Assembly: GCA_022419385.1 (NCBI GenBank)
Contig: JAJUBI010000007.1
Location: forward strand, 3,319,768-3,383,767
DNA: 64,000 bases
Origin: Paraconiothyrium sp. Pb-2020
Lineage: Eukaryota; Ascomycota; Dothideomycetes; Pleosporales; Didymosphaeriaceae
Direction: 5' to 3'
Both the position numbers and the translations under genes were made by a program. Below the pieces are notes generated by a model. It saw nothing but the letters and a program-made list of their open reading frames with translations. It was not told the origin of the DNA and searched no databases. How positions within the stretch are numbered: the first letter of the stretch is position 1; the number at the start of each line of letters is the position of its first letter. Positions 10,343 through 22,283 of this stretch are shown in pieces.

Positions 10343-12301
10343 ATGGCTTCCGCCACAACGACATTACAAGCACCTGCCACAGCAGGCAACCAAAGTTCAT
10401 TCGCTACTTCCAAAGAACAAGATTCATCCTTACACTTGCCAAAGCGCTCAGCAAACACATCAATTGCGGACACTGCCTCCGACAGTCTTATTGACACTCA
10501 GACACTCGGTTCCTTCACCACGACTTCGCTTCTTCATCATGCAAACACCGAAGAGCGACAGCGCAACCCGTTGCGCCCAGCAAGCATGTCAACATCAACT
10601 ACTACGAATGATGCCTTGCAGACCGGAGGCCGGCCGCCTCTGCCAACACTACTTTGCTTTTCAGCTCTCACGCTCAGCATCTTCCTCGCTGCGCTTGACA
10701 CGGTGTTGATTCCTACAGCACTGCCGTCAATATCTCGAGATTTCCACATTCCGGACTCTCTATATGCATGGACCGGCTCTGCATATCTGCTTGCGAATGC
10801 TGCTAGTATCCCGTTATGGGGTAAGCTCAGCGATGTCTTCGGCCGCAAGTCGATCATACTTCTCGCGAACTCCGTATTTCTCCTAGGCAGCATCCTGTGC
10901 GCCGTGAGCATCAGTGCACCCATGCTTGTTGCTGGTCGATCGGTCCAAGGATTAGGAGGTGGTGGGATCAACGTTCTGGTGTACGTCTGTGTCGCTGACT
11001 TGTTTGTTATTCGGTAAGCCCTGTCTGATCTCTTTGTATGATGTATATTGACCCCACTAGCGATCGACCGTTCTACATGGGCATAGTTGGAGCTATGTAT
11101 GCTGTCGCCTCAGCGCTTGGGCCTGTTCTGGGAGGCGTCTTCGCGGAGAAGCTGACCTGGCGGTGGTGCTTCTACATTAATCGTAAGGAGCATATCATCC
11201 TTGGAGGATTCTCAGTTGACGATTATAGTTCCTCTTGTCTCCATTGCTATCATTACTCTCTACTTCACAGTACATTTCCCCGATCCACGCACGCCCTTCA
11301 TGAAAGGCATGGCATCTCTTGACTGGCTCGGAACCTTTACGATTCTTTTCGCAACAATTCTACTACTCGTTGGCTTGCAGCTTGGTGGTACATACTCTTA
11401 CGCTCAGCCTCTTGTCGTTTGCTTTTTGGTCTTGGGGTCTTTAGCGTACATTATGTTCCCGTGGACCCAATGGTGGTACGAGAAGCGCGGCGGATCACCA
11501 ATAACCCCTCTACGTATCTTTCGCGATGTTTCCAATCTCTCTGCTCTTGGGGTATGCGCTTGCGATGCGCTTGTGTTCAACTCGGTCGCATACTTCCTGC
11601 CGCTGTACTTACAACTCGTTCTCTCGTCTTCCCCCCAAACGTCTGGCGTCTATATGCTCTCCGTCGCCATACCGCTCGCCATTTGTTCATTCGTTGGCGG
11701 CTGGGTCATCGAGAAGACGGGCCGATACCTCGAAGTGCTCCAAGTCGGCCTCGCTTTCATGACCCTCGGTGTAGGACTGTTCGTATCTTTCGGGATCGCA
11801 CTTGAGCTGGCGAAGATCATTGTTTTCCTCGTCATCATCGGCATTGGGTTCGGTCCTAATTTCAACGCTCCACTTATTGCGTTGCAGACGCGCATTCGCG
11901 AATCGGATATGGCGGCAGGTACTTCGGCCTTCGGTTTCGTGAGGATGGTCAGCGGCGCTATCGGTGTTGTTGTTGGACAAGTTGTCTTCCAGATTCTCCT
12001 GCGTCCGCATCTCGCTTCCTTTGTTGATGAGGGCTTGACCAAAGAGTTTGCAGAGACACTGGCTGCTGGTGATGCAATCTCGCAGTCTGGAAGAGTGGCA
12101 CTTTTGGCTGAAGGACAGAGAGCTGTGGTAAGAGGTGGGATGACGGATGCGTTGAGGGGCGTTTGGATCTTTTACACGGTAGTCAGCGCGCTTGGGTTGT
12201 GCGTGTCGTTTGGGATTCATCGGGGTAGGCTGGCGAGGAGTGCTGTTGATGAGAAGATGGAGACGAGCAGGACGTCTCAAGAAGAGCACGCTTTAGCATA
12301 A
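10343..12301 (+). CDS. MFS drug/metabolite exporter, DHA 14-TM type
   Basis: Exons 10343-11013, 11061-11182 and 11229-12301 (introns 47 and 46 bp) give 621 residues. The ATG at 10343 is chosen because the frame upstream has no ATG. A Ser/Thr-rich cytoplasmic N-terminus of about 110 residues precedes the membrane region. Family marks: LDTVLIPTALPSI in TM1, GKLSDVFGRKSIIL (motif A loop), VQGLGGGGINVLV, and after splicing the TWRWCFYINLPL block typical of the DHA14 group that includes toxin and azole efflux pumps. Such pumps often sit in secondary-metabolite clusters to export the product. It lies about 4 kb from the UstYa/precursor genes, so it could serve that cluster, but the intervening DNA is gene-poor. 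Confidence 0.9.
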
Positions 12302-12555
12302 ACATACGCTTACAGGAACATGTTGAGATCGATTAAAATCAAACTATTAGCGAAGTTCCAACTGTAAAAAACTTTAGCTTTTCATTTCTGCGTCCAGCAA
12401 CGCAAACTCATTACGTTGATAGTAGTTTTGAGAGGCACTGCAAAGCTTCCATCGATAGCGGTGTAGTCTTTCGGCGAGTCCATGGTACATCCGGGCATGA
12501 CTCGAGCGATTTAAGAGCAATCATACCGAGTCTATAAGCAAGATGCAGCTGTTCC

Positions 12556-13409
12556 CTAGTCGGTGGTCGACTCCTCATTATCCGCCATTGTTTCATCATT
12601 CTCCACTTGCGTCGTTACCCTCCATGACCACCAAGAAGCACGAACAAGTCGCAGGCCGACCTCACGCATGTATTCTTGGCCATCGGATGCTTTGCATAGA
12701 TCGTTGGGCCGGAGCATGAAGGTGATCGAGGGATGTTCCAAGTTGATTAAAACCTTCTTCAGCCGTGAAGCGTCGTCCTCCACGTCAGCGTGCCAAGCTG
12801 CGTCGTTACACTCGAGCAAGTTCTGGAGTTGTAGCATCATTCTCTCGCGCCTAGACTGGACGCGCTTCTTGAACTGGTTTGGAACTGACGTCATGGGAGA
12901 AACGTTGACGAAGACGACTTCGCAAATGGTCACGTCGCTGGTGAATTTCCATTCAATCAGTGGTAAGATGTCAACCTCTTTTGAAACGGAATCCGTGCCA
13001 GGGACACGCAATGGAACCGCAATTTGTAGTTGCTTGGGTTGAATATCACTTCGGCCAAAAGTTGAAAGCCATGCATCGAGATCGTTCCAACGGACGCGAA
13101 TGCAACCCTCGTTTCGGTACACTTGCATCTTTCCATCAGTATGTGTGTCATAATAGCGGAGCGCTGACTTACACGATAGAAATTCTTTGCGGATTTGTCG
13201 ACAAACACGGGCAAGACCTATGTAATTGCCGTCGGTGCGCATTGGTTTCTTGCGGATGCTGGTCGGTTGCTCTGAAGAAGCCGCAAGCTCGTAGATTTGG
13301 TTACGGATCTCTGTTCGGATGAAGTGATGGGAACGGATAATGTAGGTTTTGTAACGCACGCAAATTGCAACTTACCAGCTGGAAGCTTGAGGAACAGAAA
13401 CCCCGTCAT
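12556..13409 (-). CDS. F-box-like fungal protein with LPAEIRNQIYE motif
   Basis: Exons 13409-13376 and 13310-12556 (65 bp intron, GTAAGT...GAACAG) give 262 residues. Splicing creates the N-terminal FLKLPAEIRNQIYELA motif, followed by IGLARVCRQIRKEF about 35 residues later. This pairing is common in large families of fungus-specific F-box-like/2EXR-like proteins of unknown function, where it is thought to form a short F-box-type helix bundle. The remainder has no recognised domain. The ATG at 13409 was chosen because it gives the canonical start of the motif. A role in substrate recognition for ubiquitin ligation is only a possibility. Confidence 0.75.
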
Positions 13410-13801
13410 TGCAGCGATTGAAGCCCACGAGGGTCTTGCAGTGCACTGTGGTCTCTGTGGAGAGGTTGTTTGTGTTTGAGAAACGCAAAGGCGGCGGCGC
13501 ACTAGTATATGGGTCGCTCTTTCCAAATAATAGAGCGCACGGTTCGCACCTTAAACCTCAGTAAACACTAGATCACAGAAAGCCGTGATCCCCATGATAC
13601 ATGGTAAATATAAGATTATGTAAAGCCTTCCATAAATCAAACATGTGCGAGACAAAGCGTAGTGGATATAGGCAAAACAAAACACAAGAGTTGCCGGTTG
13701 AAGTGCATGATGGATTGAATCTGTCTACTTCATCGATATTGTGCCCCAACCATATCATCACGGGTACAAGATCAGTTTATGCAACCATGCTTCCTCATGC
13801 T
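13410..13801. other. Intergenic, promoter of F-box-like gene and 3' end of GST gene
   Basis: About 390 bp between two minus-strand genes. No additional gene or repeat seen. Confidence 0.5.
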
Positions 13802-15044
13802 CTAGGCTGACAAAGGAAGAATATCCGGCACCGGTCCAACTGGTATTATCGCCACTCCACGTGCGGCAGCATATCCCGCTTTATACTGTTTACAGGTTAG
13901 TTATAGTATTGATTGAATAAGAATAGCAACCCACAGCTTCAAAATGTGATGTCTTCTTGAACGCCCCGCCATTGGTCTTCTCTCCCTCGTCCCAATAGAG
14001 TCTCCTCAGCCAATCATGTATCCGCGGGTAGTCGTAACGGATCATCTTCAAGTTGCACCCCATAACTGTGTAATATGCGACGTCGAACCGTATCAATGTC
14101 GTGTACAACCTGATATCAGCCTCGGTGATGTTCTCACCGAAGAGGTAAGGTTGATGACCGGGCTGCGAGAGATGATCTTCGATACGGTCAAGGGATTTGA
14201 ATAACGGGTATACGTTAGTTTCGTAGGCTTCCTGACTTGTAGCAAAGCCAGTTTTGTAGACACCGTTGTTGATAGTGTCATACACCCACTCGTTCAGTTC
14301 ATTGATTTCAGAGCGTAGTTGAGGCGGGTACAGTCCCTTTGAGCCTTTCGTCGCCTCGCGGAGATGCTCTGGAATGAAAACATCGAACTCAGTGTAGAGC
14401 ATGCGGATTATCTCGCTGGACTCGTTGTTGACGATTTTCTCTGCCAGGTTCAGTACGTCACGTGACGGAGGAATGGCCCCGGGGTTCCAAAGTCGCGTGT
14501 CAGGAAAGACCACGAACCTGTCTTTTTGTCCCATAAAGTTGGCACTAAGTATCTCCCATCATAACCGGGCTCGCTTTTCTCATAAAGCTCTTTCAAGTAT
14601 TTGAACCCGTACAGCGGGTCTCTCTTCTCACCACGGAAGCACCATAGCATCTTGCCGTCCTTCTTCTCAGCATCATCGAGGACAATCAGCTCGATCACAT
14701 CCTCCAACCCTTTCAGAGCCCTAACAATGTACGTTCGGTGAGCCCAAGGACAGCCCTTATGGATCCACAACACATAGCGGCCCGATTCCGCTGGAAAGGC
14801 AGAAGCCGGATCTGCTGAGATATGGTTTCGGAAAGCAGAGTCCTTACGTCTAAAGTGGCCGTCTTTATCTGCAAATCCTTGGCTAGGTTTCTAGAGGCTG
14901 TTAAAGGCCGTGTGAAAGCGGGTGGCTTGGGGCGGAATGGAAGCCGAGGCAGAAGCCGAATGCAGGAATGACGCTGTGTAACCAGCCAAAACATGCACCT
15001 GAGGCCTGCCACATTCACTGTGCACTTACATTGCTAGAAGACAT
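13802..15044 (-). CDS. Omega-type glutathione S-transferase / glutathionyl-hydroquinone reductase (ECM4-like)
   Basis: Exons 15044-15030, 14890-14518, 14440-13935 and 13885-13802 give 325 residues; introns are 139, 77 and 49 bp. Each junction restores family sequence: HFRRKDSAFRNHIS and AESGRYVLWIHK before the active site, TEKIVNNESSEIIRM after intron 2, and the C-terminal IIPVGPVPDILPLSA after intron 3. The catalytic Cys is C52 in KGCPWAHRT. The C-terminal helical domain carries PYLFGENITEADIRLYTTLIRFD. These enzymes reduce glutathionyl-hydroquinones and other mixed glutathione adducts in the cytosol. It could protect against a reactive metabolite from the nearby RiPP locus (inference), or be a general stress enzyme. 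The tiny first exon of five codons is supported by a perfect GTAAGT donor. Confidence 0.92.
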
Positions 15045-16130
15045 ATTGTACGTTTTTGCGTCGCGACTTGACAACAGTAAGTTCGGAGGACACAAGCGGG
15101 GCTTTATGAGCCTACGTCATTCGGTTCCCCGGCAGCGTTTGCCTCCGGATTAGTGAGCAACACTAGCATTCGTCCTCCATCCTTTGGGTCCTACACGACG
15201 CTTCTTTTACAAAGCAACCCCTCAAGCAAGTTCCCGCACGACCAGCTTATGGCAGCTTATCTCACCAGGGGCAAGATTGAGGCGCCGGTACTGCTAAGCT
15301 CAAGAGCCGCACTGCCTCTGGATGCCCCAAACCTACATCTTCGCTTCTCAGAAGGGACAAATTGTTCGACCTATCTGAGCGATATCACTTCTACAATGAA
15401 GCAACGCATGATCTATACAAAGCTCTTCCAGGCCAAACCTTCCGCGCTTTGGTCTGCAATATCTTCGCAAACGATGATTCGTTGGACATCCTCAGCATAG
15501 TGTGCTTCTTCCTAGTACCTTTGCGTGCAAGGGATACCCCAATCCTATTACTGTCCATTCCCTTATGCTTCTACTTTTCTTGGTTATTCTTTCTGACCCT
15601 TTGCATGACCACTGTCTACCCTTCCCATCGTTCAAATGCTCTGCGACCTTTACCTTTCGGATTTCACGTTCTTTAGCCACTTCTCGACACGTGAATAGGG
15701 GTTGCTTACTCCCTGTTCGTGGTATTCTGGAACCAATACAAGGTAGTTGGAGAACGTCTGTAGGGAAGATGGCACGCATACTTGCGAATGCGGCTGAGCT
15801 TGACAAGTCGACCTCCAGGGTTCGGCACAATATTTCCAAGTGAGCATGGTTCTCAAGTCGCTAAATGGAGCGCCAACACTTTTATTCATCCCCAGGTTTG
15901 TATGCGAAGTTATTCGCTTCGCCTTATGACGTTGGCTTTCTAATGTGGCATCACCGGTGAAGGCGGCAGGAACATCCAGATGTGATTGGCTACTCCATCC
16001 TCGCGAGTTCGCGAGATCTGGAAACCTCGCAGCTTTGCGAGCTGAGCGCTTTGAACAAACATAAAGGCATTCACAACGCCAGAGCCCCACACATCAATTT
16101 TCTGGACACAAGAATTTATACTTGACTACC
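15045..16130. other. Intergenic with a possible coding relic
   Basis: About 1.1 kb. Around 15350-15490 (+) one frame reads FDLSERYHFYNEATHDLYKA..FANDDSLDILS, which looks like genuine protein sequence but is bounded by stops and frame changes. It may be a fragment of a decayed gene. The last few hundred bases should be the promoter of the zinc-finger gene. Confidence 0.35.
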
Positions 16131-18500
16131 ATGGGAAAACACGAAGAAACTCGCGTCTGGTATTGTGGATATTGCGGAGATGGACCGCTTAATTATGATA
16201 TCGCAGTTGGTTGCCCTCAGTGTGGTCAGTTACGGAATGCCGATGCAACAGTTTCTACCGTGAGGGGCTCCAGTTCGGGGCGGTCTTTACCACTTCCACA
16301 GCCTGTACCGCCGCCGATGATGATCTCACAACCGCCGTCTTCAGCCACAATTACAGCCTATCCTGTCGCCCAACTACCAGGATCAAGGACCATAGCAACC
16401 AGCTCTAAAGAACCGGAGTTCGTCTCTCTCGCTGATCTAGATGCCGGACTTGACTCGACAGTGTCACCGAAGGACGTTCTCTCTGGAACATGGAACTTGT
16501 TATCGCCCGAGAACAGTGCTGAAGAGCCATTGTCGGCTCCCAAGGGGGGACATGCATCTCATTCAGAACCAGAGTCAAGGAGCAGTCCTTCTTCACTAAG
16601 AAATAAGACCAATGATGGTCTTACGGACGACAGCTTACGGACTAGGTCCCTGGAAAGAAGGGCGAGGATCTTATCTCAATTAATCCTACGAGGTGTACAC
16701 TTTGATATCAATTTTGAAGCCAGGGTTGTCAGTTGCGCAGGCCATTCCCCGGCTAGAAGCCGTCCGTCAACAAAGGGGTCATTTGCGAGTAGAGGAAACG
16801 CCGACTCTAATTCTGGCGCTGGGTCGAGTTCAGGTTCGGGCACCGGCTTCGGCCCCAGTTCCGGATCGAAGAGAACGCGCGAAGGAGGTGAAGATGATGG
16901 TCCTGGGCGCAACCGACAGCCGAAGGGCAAGAAGGGTAGACCGTCCTCCTCACAGGATGAGAAAAAACTAGCCTGTCCGTTCTACAAGAGGAACCCAACA
17001 GCAAGTACTCTTCCAGATGCCTGTCCGACGTCAAGTTGGGCCCAGGCTTTCCGAGTAAAGTAAGTCATTGGCCATTCATTGCCCATATTTCCAAGGCAAC
17101 TGCTTATATGATCACACAGAGAACATTTGATTCGAAAACATCGTGTTTTCAATGCCCAAATGCCAAGATGTTGTTTAAAACGTCTAAGGGCCTCAAAGAC
17201 CATTGCCAAGGTCGGATGATTCCATGTCCAGTGCGTAATAAGCGAGATATCTTCGCAATCAATCAAGATATGGCGAAGAAACTTGAACCTCGATTGCCTT
17301 ACAATAGCGAGGAGGCAAATTGGCGGTGGATGTTCGCCGAGCTTTTCCCGAACAAGCGTATCCCTTCTCCTTGTACGTTCTTTCACTCTCCGGAAGTTCG
17401 TTCACTAATGAAATGCAGATTTCGGCGACGAGGACTGGAACAAGAATGATGCTTATGTTGACGATGCAGCTGCAGATTCCGGTCTGGAACGTCGCGTGGA
17501 CCTTTTCCAAACCGCACTTCCAGCTCGTACGCTAGAGAGTTTTCAACGTCGAATCGAGCTTCTTCTAGAAAGCGAAGAGGACTTTGGCCATCGACAGTTA
17601 CTCGAGGCAACCCGACGTGGCGAGTTTAAAGATCTCCTTCAGCAAAGCGTCTTGGAAGCAATTGGAAGTTTGCAACAAGAAGCTACTCAGCTACAGCAGC
17701 AAGATAGCGTCTCGAGCGACCAGATTGCGGTCCGAAGTAAGGGCGTTCTGAAATCCAGCAGATATAACGAAGGCGCCGGTGAAGAGGCCGGGTCTTCGGC
17801 AGAACTTACCCTCGAAAGCGACCAGCTCTCGAACCCAAACACAAAAGACGGAGAATTCCGATTGGATGACTGGGTTGTTGATGTAGATTTTGATGCTGAT
17901 GCCGTAATTCGCGACATGAACTTGTCACACGGCGATTTCAACGATGAGAACTTCTGGACTAACTTAGAAGGTGCCTACGCGGAGTTTGACCACTCTCAGA
18001 GTCCGGCGTTATTGGACCTCGGGGCAGTATCATCGACTTGTCCTGCTGAAGGGGGAGCTGAATCTTCCCTATATGACTTGAACATCCAAGCCAACTGCTC
18101 CGGTGTTGATGCTAACACAGCATATAAAGGCTCTACCCTGGATTCTATAAATTTCGGCGACCCCCTCAACGACTCCAGTAAGGTAGACACCTGTTCGAAC
18201 TCAGGGCTGTTGCAGAACGTGTTAGGGGCGGGACATAAGACGTTGCCAGCTCTATCAACCGCTGAGCATGACGGCCAGGAGTCGATACGCGAGGATCATC
18301 AACGCGTTCTTGCCGCTAGTCGTATAGTCTATGAGCCTGATGCTGGCACATGGGCTTCGGGGGTTACCGGATATCTGTTTGGTGGGCAGTACCAGAACAG
18401 AGTTGCTCGTTTCCAAATCGGACAGATGCAGGCGACGCAGGACCTTCACAGCACAGATTCGAATTTTGGCCCTCTTTCTGAAGCTGAGGCAGACGCTTAA
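16131..18500 (+). CDS. Fungal C2H2-type zinc finger protein, second finger disrupted or alternatively spliced
   Basis: Start ATG 16131 (CTACCATGG). In-frame model: exons 16131-17059, 17122-17372, 17419-18500, 753 residues. The N-terminus has a zinc-ribbon-like CGYCG...CPQCG pair; the middle is Ser/Gly-rich with a basic nuclear-localisation-like patch (PKGKKGRP) before LACPFYKRNPT, the usual lead-in to the fungal finger pair C-x12-C...KEHLxRKH. Homologues of this type continue the finger through the first intron. Using the better-placed acceptor (exon from 17120) keeps KEHLIRKHRVF but then hits a stop; using the next AG (exon from 17122) stays in frame but loses that His pair. The downstream part MLFKTSKGLKDH..IPCPVR and ..FPNKRIPSPYFGDEDW matches the family again. 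Probably a nuclear regulator; the gene may be a recent pseudogene or contain a one-base sequence error. Confidence 0.65.
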
Positions 18501-18804
18501 ATTGTTTAGCGCGGCATCGTTCTGATTCACCCCATGGTCTTGTCAAGTTACTATACTCCAATACCGTGGCAGACAGCTGAAAATGCTTTATCTGGAAAAT
18601 CCTTCGTAGCATCTTCATGCTACACTCAGATCGCTCTGAAGTGGTTTTTGGGGCTCGTGGACTCTCGCTTTCACCTTCACCTTCACTCGCTTATCGTCCG
18701 CACTTTATCACAAACGCAACACAAGTAGCGACCACATCTTCGCCTGATCCCTTCTCTTGCTCAATCTCGCCATAAATTCCTCCGCCTTCTGCTCGTGTCA
18801 AACA
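18501..18804. other. Intergenic, promoter of BTB-like gene
   Basis: About 300 bp with a CT-rich stretch just before the next ATG (TTCACCTTCACC, TCTTGCTCAATC), a common fungal promoter feature. Nothing else seen. Confidence 0.45.
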
Positions 18805-20102
18805 ATGGCAGCGCAGGAGGATACACAGCGTCCGCCTACCCCGACGATCCTCAAAGATGCATACACCATCAGCGCTTCTAGCGACCTGACAATTTCGGTA
18901 CAGGGCCCAAAAGTCGACAAAGGCCATCGCCCTATCGTCCGTTTTCAAGTGGACAAGATCGCCGTGACATCTTTCTCTCAGTACTTCGAGAACAGCCTCC
19001 GCTTCAATACCAAGTTCGGCCACGAGGTGATACTCAAGGATGATGATGCGGGCGCGATGCGTGTGTGGCTGATCTACATGCATGCTGCCGCAATGTATGC
19101 TCCAAAGCGACCACAAGGGGAGATCCAGAATGAGACTGTCAACGAGAAGCCGAAGAAGATTGGCGCGGAAGACGAGGAGAGTCTCTTCAATAGTCCTGGC
19201 GTGGCGGACACAGACATCACCCGCATCTGGCACATCATCAATGTCGGCGATAAGTACCTTTTCGATGTCTCACTTCTTTGTGGGTTCTTCAAGAAGTGGT
19301 ACACGATACACGTCGATCTCGCGAACGGTGACGCAGACCTCTTGAGGCAGCTGGCTTTCCCATGCTACATGTTCGACCACGCACAAGGCTTCTCTGCCGT
19401 CACGAAGTGGCTCGCTTACAACTTCGAGGGCCATATCACCGAGAAGCGACCGGTTGGTATCAAATTCAAGCACATGCATCTCGCTCCGCCCGATTTCGTG
19501 GGTGAGTACGTCTTTGAATAGCCAGGTCCGATTTTACTGGCTACGATGTCGCTGACTTGATAATAGGTCCCATGAATCACGCCCGTGGCAGTCTCAAGAC
19601 CGTTCTCCATCGCGGGATCTGGGACAAAGCTGGTGACGTTCTGAAAAATGGCGATAACCATTGTCACTGCGGGAAGTGGGCATCTGTCTGTGGCCGTTAC
19701 TTCGCTGAGCTCGTAAAGATCGATGCATACCCCCTCGAGAAGGTCTTCCCGAGGAACAGTATCAATACGATACTCTCTCGCCTGGGTGACTTCGAACTTG
19801 GAAGCATCGGAAACTGTGGGATCTGCTCTGTGGATTGGGACACCTGGATCGTGCGGGCTATCCGAAACACGACGAACAGTTTCGATGGACTGTGCATCGA
19901 CTGCATGGAGACGAGTCGTCCCAAGCGTGATGGGGATGCAGACTATTGGAAGAAGCTAGGTAGCGACTACAATGGGCGATTCGACGGCGATTGCAGGGTG
20001 CGCCATGGGGAGAAGACCTGGTATATCAGCTGGTGCGGACGCGATGAGCACAGGCGCAAGCTTATGAATGAGCACTTCGAGAAGCGTTCGAGATTCATCT
20101 AG
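18805..20102 (+). CDS. BTB/POZ-like fungal protein with Cys-rich C-terminal half
   Basis: Exons 18805-19501 and 19567-20102 (65 bp intron, GTGAGT...AATAG) give 410 residues. ATG 18805 lies in ACAATGGC, a good context. Residues about 25-105 read like the diverged fungal BTB fold: VRFQVDKIAVTSFSQYFENSLRF then EVILKDDDAGAMRVWLIYMHA. The part after about residue 235 is Cys-rich (HCHCGKW, CGRYF, GICSVDWDTW, LCIDCME), possibly binding zinc. BTB domains mediate protein-protein contacts, often as cullin adaptors; many fungal genomes carry expanded families of this layout without known function. The assignment rests on pattern, not on an alignment. Confidence 0.7.
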
Positions 20103-20781
20103 GATCAGGTTTTATCGGTGCGATTGGAGAGGGTGTCCAAGTCACACAGGGGACTAGAGTCAGGGAGACGCCCGCATGAGCGCCTCGCTCATCATGTAGT
20201 CATGGCATTTGTGTCACCTGGTAGAGTAGGCTATGGCGAGGGATAAAAAATGCTGCAGAGTATGTTACGTGCTGAGGACCGATCGCAAGGGAACGAGTTG
20301 GACCGGAGGAGGTATGAATTGGCATTATGCAAAGGTAGTGTAGCTCGCCATATGCATACCGCCTCGGTACCTAATAATTCAAAAAGCCAAACGCCCTTTT
20401 TTCCAGTGATCGTTGGACAATTGCACGGGAAGTTGCGTCACCCATTGCGCCCTTTTCCGCAAGGCTAGGTAAGCCCCACCTCTAAACTGAATGGGTTGCC
20501 TCTTAAGCCTATAACGTATCTGCTGTAGGGTCCATTTCACTCTTTAATCCAGGGCTCACGGAGGCAATAGACTCGCGCTTCCGTAACCCAAGTGCGACGC
20601 AGTCTGCCCATTTGATACCGACCCTGCGAAAACGATTCCGACGTTAAGGTGGGGTTCTGGCGCGCGTGTATACCCGTAAGATCGGCATTCGGAATACCTA
20701 GCAGCCGCCTCGTCATACTGTACCTAATGACTCAACTTACAAACTTGGCGACTTCATCACAAGCAACCCATCACCACAATC
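20103..20781. other. Intergenic, nothing recognised
   Basis: About 680 bp between the BTB-like gene and the acetyltransferase gene; it should hold a 3' region and a promoter. No RNA gene, repeat or coding pattern seen. Confidence 0.5.
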
Positions 20782-21546
20782 ATGTCTTCAGATCTCCAGA
20801 TCGCAAAACCTCTCCGAAAGATCACCGATCCAAGCGAAATACCCAGGTTAGCTGCTATCGTCGCAGCAGGTTTTTCGCAGGATGCACTCAACCGCTATCT
20901 ATTCATGGGCCGCGAGTCAAACCCTCAGCATCCAAAAATCCAAACGCTCGATGACCGGAAAAAATACTGGGAGGCGATCATCCAGCCTCGTTTCGAGGGT
21001 GGTGCTATTCTAGTAGAATCACATGACTGGGCTGCAGTTGGGTTATGGTAGGTAACACTTCCACACTTCTTTTTGCATCCTTATAATGCATACCGCATAG
21101 GTTCCCTCCAGGTGTTGAGAAGAAGCCCAACCCGGCTTCCACCATCTCAGAGGGCGTAGCTGAGTACTTGACTTTCTACAAAGCACTCCGGCAGGAGAAG
21201 CTAGGAGGTCGGCCACACTGGCATCTGAACATCATTGCACGGGACCCAGAACGAACTGACAAAGGTGAGAGTCAGTCCCAAAGATGACTGTTGGAGTGCT
21301 AAAATGCCATCAGGGGCTGTAACAGCCATCTTCGAACCATTCTTGGCCGAGGCAAAGGCGAAGAACGTCCCTGTTTGGCTGGAATCGACGAATGAGCATG
21401 CTAAAGGCGTGTATGAACATTTTGGATTCAAGGTCGTGGGTCAGACTAGGATCGGCAAAGGCACTGCTGGGCGCGATGGTTGGGCTAAGGAAGGGGGCGA
21501 GGGTATCGAAACATGGGGCATGATTGCGGGTCTGGATGGATGGTAA
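20782..21546 (+). CDS. GNAT-family N-acetyltransferase
   Basis: Exons 20782-21047, 21101-21264 and 21314-21546 (introns 53 and 49 bp) give 220 residues. Splicing yields the fungal GNAT layout: N-terminal helix AAIVAAGFSQDALNRYLF, a strand GGAILVESHDWAAVGLWFPPG, then HWHLNIIARDPERTDKGAVTAIFEPFLAEAK (strand 4 and the acetyl-CoA loop region, here with DKG in place of the usual QxxGxG/A spacing), and PVWLESTNEHAKGVYEHFGFKVVG, the C-terminal strand-helix pair that is diagnostic. These enzymes move acetyl groups from acetyl-CoA to amines; substrate is unknown. No link to neighbours is apparent. Confidence 0.88.
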
Positions 21547-22283
21547 GGAGCTTAGACTATGCTCAAGATACAGCAATTCGACCACAGAACAGTCACTAGC
21601 ACTCTGAAACTCTGAAAAGAGTTGATTGGAAGGTGTAGCATTGTGGTCGTTCGAGCCGATTCGACCCGCGAAGTGGCATATCATTTGTTCCATGCTCTTG
21701 AAAGTTATGCATCCAGTTCGTGATAACCAGCCTTTGAAAGCTTGGATTAATATGACTCAGGCATGTAAGATGATCTCTTGCGGTGAGCTATAGATGATAT
21801 CAGCCCATAGGCGCCCCTCTCTCTATCTTTGCTTCTTTTCTCTAAATTGCGGGGCAACACGCCAATAACACCCAAGCTGAGGCTGAGCCTTACGGCCGTA
21901 AGGAACCCAGACCTGTCATTGGGTCATAATTTCAACAGTCGTAGCTATGGAGCGTTTTCGGTGTCTGAGAAGACCGTTGCCCCGGTTTTCAGCTCGTGTT
22001 GTGGCGGCGTAGCGTGTTGCAGACACTGCGGAGGAATTGCAGGGTCTCCTAGCGTCGCGGTTCAGAGACACTGTAAGCAAGCTCACAGAGTGAGGAATGA
22101 GTTACGGCCGACAGCACAGATGACACTGAGTCGCCAAATTTCAAAGAGTGCTATAAGATACGAAGGATATCTGTAGAATGTGGTATATATTTACCATTCG
22201 ACCAGTCAGCAGTTGCAGCATCGACATACGACTCTTCTTGTAACCCATCAACATCACCCAAACACAACATCCTCTTAGTGACA
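21547..22283. other. Intergenic, nothing recognised
   Basis: About 740 bp. A short Cys-rich open frame around 21960-22060 has no family resemblance. The end is the promoter of the glyoxalase-fold gene. Confidence 0.45.

Noticed and set aside
12411..12599. Short minus frame just after the F-box-like gene
   Set aside because: No start context or homology; it is within the 3' region of that gene.
13218..13526. 102-codon minus frame extending the F-box-like gene upstream
   Set aside because: The downstream ATG at 13409 gives the canonical start of the motif, and the upstream extension is low complexity.
14713..15018. Arg-rich, mitochondrial-presequence-like N-terminus (MFWLVTQRHSCIRLL...) inside the first intron of the glutathione transferase
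   Set aside because: Its frame does not join the enzyme's frame at any splice site I could find; the five-codon first exon with GTAAGT fits better.
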